A stretch of DNA of 64,000 bases from an uncultured Pelagibacteraceae bacterium. GTDB taxonomy: Bacteria > Pseudomonadota > Alphaproteobacteria > Pelagibacterales > Pelagibacteraceae. Position numbers and translations under genes: made by a program. Below, one piece after another: positions 60,847 to 64,000 of this stretch; position 1 is the first letter of the stretch, and every line of letters begins with the position of its first letter. The notes under the pieces were generated by a model. It did not search any database, had not been told where the DNA came from, and saw only the letters and a program-made list of their open reading frames with translations. The stretch spans positions 39,764 through 103,763 of the forward strand of contig CACHOJ010000003.1 of NCBI GenBank assembly GCA_902581405.1, given 5' to 3'.

Positions 60847-60872
60847 AAGTATACTTTAGAATAAATGTTAAA

Positions 60873-61979
60873 TTATTGCAATTTTGAAATTATCGCATCA
60901 CCCATTACTGATGTAGATACCTCTTTCATTCCTTTGGAAATAATATCTTTAGTTCTAAGACCTTCGTCTAGAACATCTTGAACAGCTTTTTCCAAACTAT
61001 CTGCTTCTTTATCAAGGTCTAAGGAATATCTCAAAGCCATAGCAAAGCTTAAAATTGTAGCAATTGGGTTCGCTATACCTTGTCCAGCTATGTCTGGTGC
61101 AGATCCATGAACTGGCTCATATAGTGATCGCATATTACCATTTTTATCTTTTGCTCCTAAAGAAGCTGATGGTAAAAGTCCTAGAGAACCAGTAAGCATT
61201 GCTGCTTCATCAGATAACATATCACCAAAAAGGTTATCGGTAACAATCACGTCAAATTGTTTTGGATTTCTTACTAATTGCATTGCACAATTGTCAGCAA
61301 GCATATGATTCAATTCAACATCGCTATATTCTTTTTCATGAATTGATTGAACTTCTTCTTTCCATAATTGGCCAGCTTCCATTACATTTGATTTTTCACA
61401 AGAAGTAACTTTATTGTTTCTTTTTCTTGCTAGATCAAATGCAACTCTAGCTACTCTCTGAATTTCACTTGAGGTGTAAACATGTGTATTTATTCCTTTT
61501 CTTTCTCCATTATCTATAGGCTTAATTCCTCTCGGTTCACCGAAATATATTCCTCCAGTTAATTCTCTTACGAAAAGTAAGTCTAAATCAGAAACAAGCT
61601 CGGGTTTTAAACTTGATGCATCAACAAGTTGTTTAAAACATATTGCAGGTCTAAGATTTGCAAATAACTTTAATTCTTTTCTTAATTTTAAAAGTGCTCT
61701 TTCTGGTTTTTTAGAAAAGTCAAGATTATCCCACTTCGGTCCACCTACTGCACCTAAAATAACTGCTGCACTTTCCTGTGCTTTATAAAAAGCCTCGTCA
61801 GTTATTGGTGATCCATGCTTGTCATAAGCAGCTCCACCAACTAGGTCTTTGTCTATTTCAAAATCTAAAGATTTTTTCGAGTTGAACCATTTAATTATTT
61901 TTTCAACCTCGGCCATAACTTCCGGACCAATACCATCACCTGGCAATAGTAGTATTTTTCTCTTTTTAATTTTAATCAC
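60873..61979 (-). CDS. leuB: 3-isopropylmalate dehydrogenase
   Basis: Third step of leucine synthesis. A 368-residue NAD enzyme with [15 protein letters not shown], the substrate segment [46 protein letters not shown] and [19 protein letters not shown]. The reading starts with GTG at 61979, eight bases within leuD, and no better ATG precedes the conserved LLPGDGIG. It is followed after 26 bases by dmdC. Confidence 0.96.
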   Translation of the reverse strand: MIKIKKRKILLLPGDGIGPEVMAEVEKIIKWFNSKKSLDFEIDKDLVGGAAYDKHGSPITDEAFYKAQESAAVILGAVGGPKWDNLDFSKKPERALLKLRKELKLFANLRPAICFKQLVDASSLKPELVSDLDLLFVRELTGGIYFGEPRGIKPIDNGERKGINTHVYTSSEIQRVARVAFDLARKRNNKVTSCEKSNVMEAGQLWKEEVQSIHEKEYSDVELNHMLADNCAMQLVRNPKQFDVIVTDNLFGDMLSDEAAMLTGSLGLLPSASLGAKDKNGNMRSLYEPVHGSAPDIAGQGIANPIATILSFAMALRYSLDLDKEADSLEKAVQDVLDEGLRTKDIISKGMKEVSTSVMGDAIISKLQ

Positions 61980-62577
61980 TAAAAATCCAAGGCTTTGATG
62001 TTTTTATTTTATTTTCGTAGGAAATTATTTTGTCTGACTTTTCTAATGATAATGCAATATCATCAAGTCCTTCTATCAAACATTTTTTCTTAAATTGATC
62101 TATCTCAAATTTGATTTCTTTATTTCCGAAATTTATTGTTTGTTCTGGCAAATTTACAGAAATTTCCTCTTTTCTTTTTGAATATTCTGAGATCTCTTTA
62201 ATTTGGTCTTCTGAAATTGTAATCGGCAAGATACCATTTTTAAAACAGTTATTGTAAAATATGTCTGCATAACTAGAACTTATCACACAAGTAATTCCAA
62301 AATCTAACAAAGCCCAAGGTGCGTGTTCTCTGGAAGATCCACATCCAAAATTTTTTCCTGCTATTAAAATTTTTGAATTATCGTAAGGACTATTATTTAA
62401 AATAAAATCATTAATTTCTTTACCACTTTGGTCATATCTCATTTCAAAGAATAAGTTTTTTCCTAATCCTGTTCTTTTAATAGTTTTTAAAAACTGTTTG
62501 GGAATTATCATATCTGTATCTATGTTTACGATAGGAAGATATGCAGGAATACTTTTGATTGAACTAAATTTTTTCAT
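61972..62577 (-). CDS. leuD: 3-isopropylmalate dehydratase small subunit
   Basis: A 201-residue subunit with the [22 protein letters not shown] and [17 protein letters not shown] segments that form the swivelling domain and the substrate site next to the LeuC cluster. The reverse overlap with leuB and direct contact with leuC give the operon leuC-leuD-leuB. The protein is of normal length. Confidence 0.97.
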   Translation of the reverse strand: MKKFSSIKSIPAYLPIVNIDTDMIIPKQFLKTIKRTGLGKNLFFEMRYDQSGKEINDFILNNSPYDNSKILIAGKNFGCGSSREHAPWALLDFGITCVISSSYADIFYNNCFKNGILPITISEDQIKEISEYSKRKEEISVNLPEQTINFGNKEIKFEIDQFKKKCLIEGLDDIALSLEKSDKIISYENKIKTSKPWIFSD

Positions 62578-63981
62578 TTAATTTTGGTACTTTCTAACAT
62601 CATCTAAATTCCCAGATATTGCAGCTGCTGCAGCCATTGCTGGGCTAACTAAATGTGTTCTACCGCCTCTTCCTTGTCTTCCCTCAAAATTTCTGTTTGA
62701 TGTCGACGCACATCTTTCCTCTGGCTTAAGTTTATCTGCATTCATAGCTAAACACATTGAACAGCCTGGTTCTCTCCATTCAAAACCTGATTTTAAAAAT
62801 ATTTTATCTAAACCCTCTTGTTCAGCTTGTTCTTTAACTAATCCAGACCCAGGAACGATCATTGCATGTACATGATTGGCAATTTTTTTATCTTTAAGAA
62901 TTTTAGCTGCTTCTCTGATATCTTCTATTCTTCCATTTGTGCAGCTTCCAATAAAAACTTTATCTATCTTAATATCTTGGATTTTTGTGTTTGGTTTTAA
63001 ACCCATATAATTTAATGATCTGTTAATTGAATTTTTTCTATCTGGATCAGTTTCGTTTTCAGGACTCGGAACTTTACCATCTATTTCCACCACATCTTGT
63101 GGAGATGTTCCCCAGGTTACCATTGGTTTAATTTGTGAACCATCTAATGTTAACTCTTTGTCAAAGTTTGCATCTTTATCAGACTTCAATGTGTGCCAAT
63201 ATTCTAAGGCTTGATCCCATTTTTCTCCCTTTGGTGACATTGGTTTTCCTTTTAAATACTTAAATATTTTCTCATCTGGTTGTATAAGTCCTGCTCTAGC
63301 GCCACCTTCAATAGTCATATTGCAAATTGTCATTCTTTGCTCAACACTTAGATCAGAAATAAGATTTCCAGCATACTCAATTACGTAACCTGTGCCTCCT
63401 GCTGTACCTATTTTTCCAATTATTTGTAATATTACATCTTTAGATGTTACCCCTATAGGTAAAGATCCATTAACACTTATCCTAAAATTTTTTGATTTCT
63501 TTTGAACTAAAGTTTGTGTTGCTAAAACATGTTCTACTTCAGACGTCCCAATTCCAAATGCTAAAGCTCCAAATGCACCATGTGTTGCGGTATGACTATC
63601 GCCACAAACAATAACATTACCAGGTTGTGTAAATCCTTGCTCTGGCCCAATGATATGAACAATACCTTGTCTTTTGTCGTCCATTCCGAATAACTCTACT
63701 CCAAATTCTTTACAATTCTTATTCAAAGTTTCAACTTGAATTCTTGAGTCTTCATCAGCAATTCCCTCTGATCTGTCAGTAGTAGGAACATTGTGATCTG
63801 CAACAGCAAGTGTTAATTTTGGATGTCTGACTTTTCTGTTAGAATTTCTTAATCCCTCAAATGCCTGAGGGCTGGTCACCTCATGAATTAAATGTCTATC
63901 TACAAATAATAAAGATGTTCCATCTGGTTGTTCATCAACTAGGTGATCATTCCAAATTTTATCGTAAGTTGTAAGAGACAT
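62578..63981 (-). CDS. leuC: 3-isopropylmalate dehydratase large subunit
   Basis: A 467-residue aconitase-like subunit. The [4Fe-4S] Cys lie in [12 protein letters not shown] and [31 protein letters not shown] and [20 protein letters not shown] bind substrate. It isomerises 2-isopropylmalate. It is the first gene of leuCDB in the window. The remaining 19 bases to the window end (63982-64000) are A+T-rich and hold nothing I can name, so the promoter lies outside. Confidence 0.98.
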   Translation of the reverse strand: MSLTTYDKIWNDHLVDEQPDGTSLLFVDRHLIHEVTSPQAFEGLRNSNRKVRHPKLTLAVADHNVPTTDRSEGIADEDSRIQVETLNKNCKEFGVELFGMDDKRQGIVHIIGPEQGFTQPGNVIVCGDSHTATHGAFGALAFGIGTSEVEHVLATQTLVQKKSKNFRISVNGSLPIGVTSKDVILQIIGKIGTAGGTGYVIEYAGNLISDLSVEQRMTICNMTIEGGARAGLIQPDEKIFKYLKGKPMSPKGEKWDQALEYWHTLKSDKDANFDKELTLDGSQIKPMVTWGTSPQDVVEIDGKVPSPENETDPDRKNSINRSLNYMGLKPNTKIQDIKIDKVFIGSCTNGRIEDIREAAKILKDKKIANHVHAMIVPGSGLVKEQAEQEGLDKIFLKSGFEWREPGCSMCLAMNADKLKPEERCASTSNRNFEGRQGRGGRTHLVSPAMAAAAAISGNLDDVRKYQN

Positions 63982-64000
63982 TTAGAAAAAAATTATTTTT

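Overview
The window is a piece of the chromosome of a SAR11-type marine alphaproteobacterium (Pelagibacter-like). The evidence is the very A+T-rich sequence, the near absence of intergenic DNA (no gap reaches 300 bases and many genes overlap by 1-17 bases), a DMSP demethylase (DmdA) of 369 residues like the Pelagibacter enzyme, class I lysyl-tRNA synthetase, a ChvG/ChvI and RegA/ActR regulator set, the alphaproteobacterial atpHAGDC order and a SAM-II riboswitch on metX. I see no tRNA or rRNA gene, CRISPR array, insertion sequence, integrase or prophage gene.

Left part (1-11 kb): the 5' part of a DUF1476 (F-ATPase zeta inhibitor-like) gene, gpmA, then a minus-strand group chvI-chvG-ahcY-tsaE-amgK-murU, polA, an orphan ABC ATPase and the RegA/ActR regulator. 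From 11.1 to 15.3 kb lies a compact polyamine operon: an ornithine/arginine decarboxylase-like enzyme, a deoxyhypusine-synthase-like aminobutyltransferase, N-carbamoylputrescine amidase and agmatine deiminase. It is preceded by an unusual hairpin-rich leader. Next come yhhQ-rpmB, pyrD-lysK, a trkH-ampG-NlpC/P60 group and tyrA-hisC.

Middle part (24.4-41.8 kb): SAM-II riboswitch-metX-metW-gloB. A growth and translation block follows (rplU-rpmA-obgE-proB-proA-nadD-rsfS-ctpA-rppH), converging on the F1 ATP synthase operon atpHAGDC, then priA and a TPR sulfotransferase.

Right part (41.8-64 kb): an unbroken 22-kb minus-strand run leuCDB-dmdCBA-asd-sdhCDAB-mmsA-mdh-sucCDAB-lpd. It joins leucine synthesis, DMSP demethylation and methylmercaptopropionate activation, the aspartate-family branch, complex II and the 2-oxoglutarate-to-malate half of the TCA cycle.

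Most noteworthy: (1) SdhC and SdhD both lack the axial histidines that bind heme b in canonical complex II, while the quinone-site residues remain, which suggests a heme-free complex II. (2) The polyamine operon pairs a DHS-family enzyme with putrescine-forming enzymes, and its leader can fold in several competing ways. (3) The ChvI receiver domain has a rewritten Lys-Pro loop. (4) The conserved chv-ahcY neighbourhood has lost its PTS genes. No element is strikingly foreign; the interest lies in how streamlining altered standard machinery.
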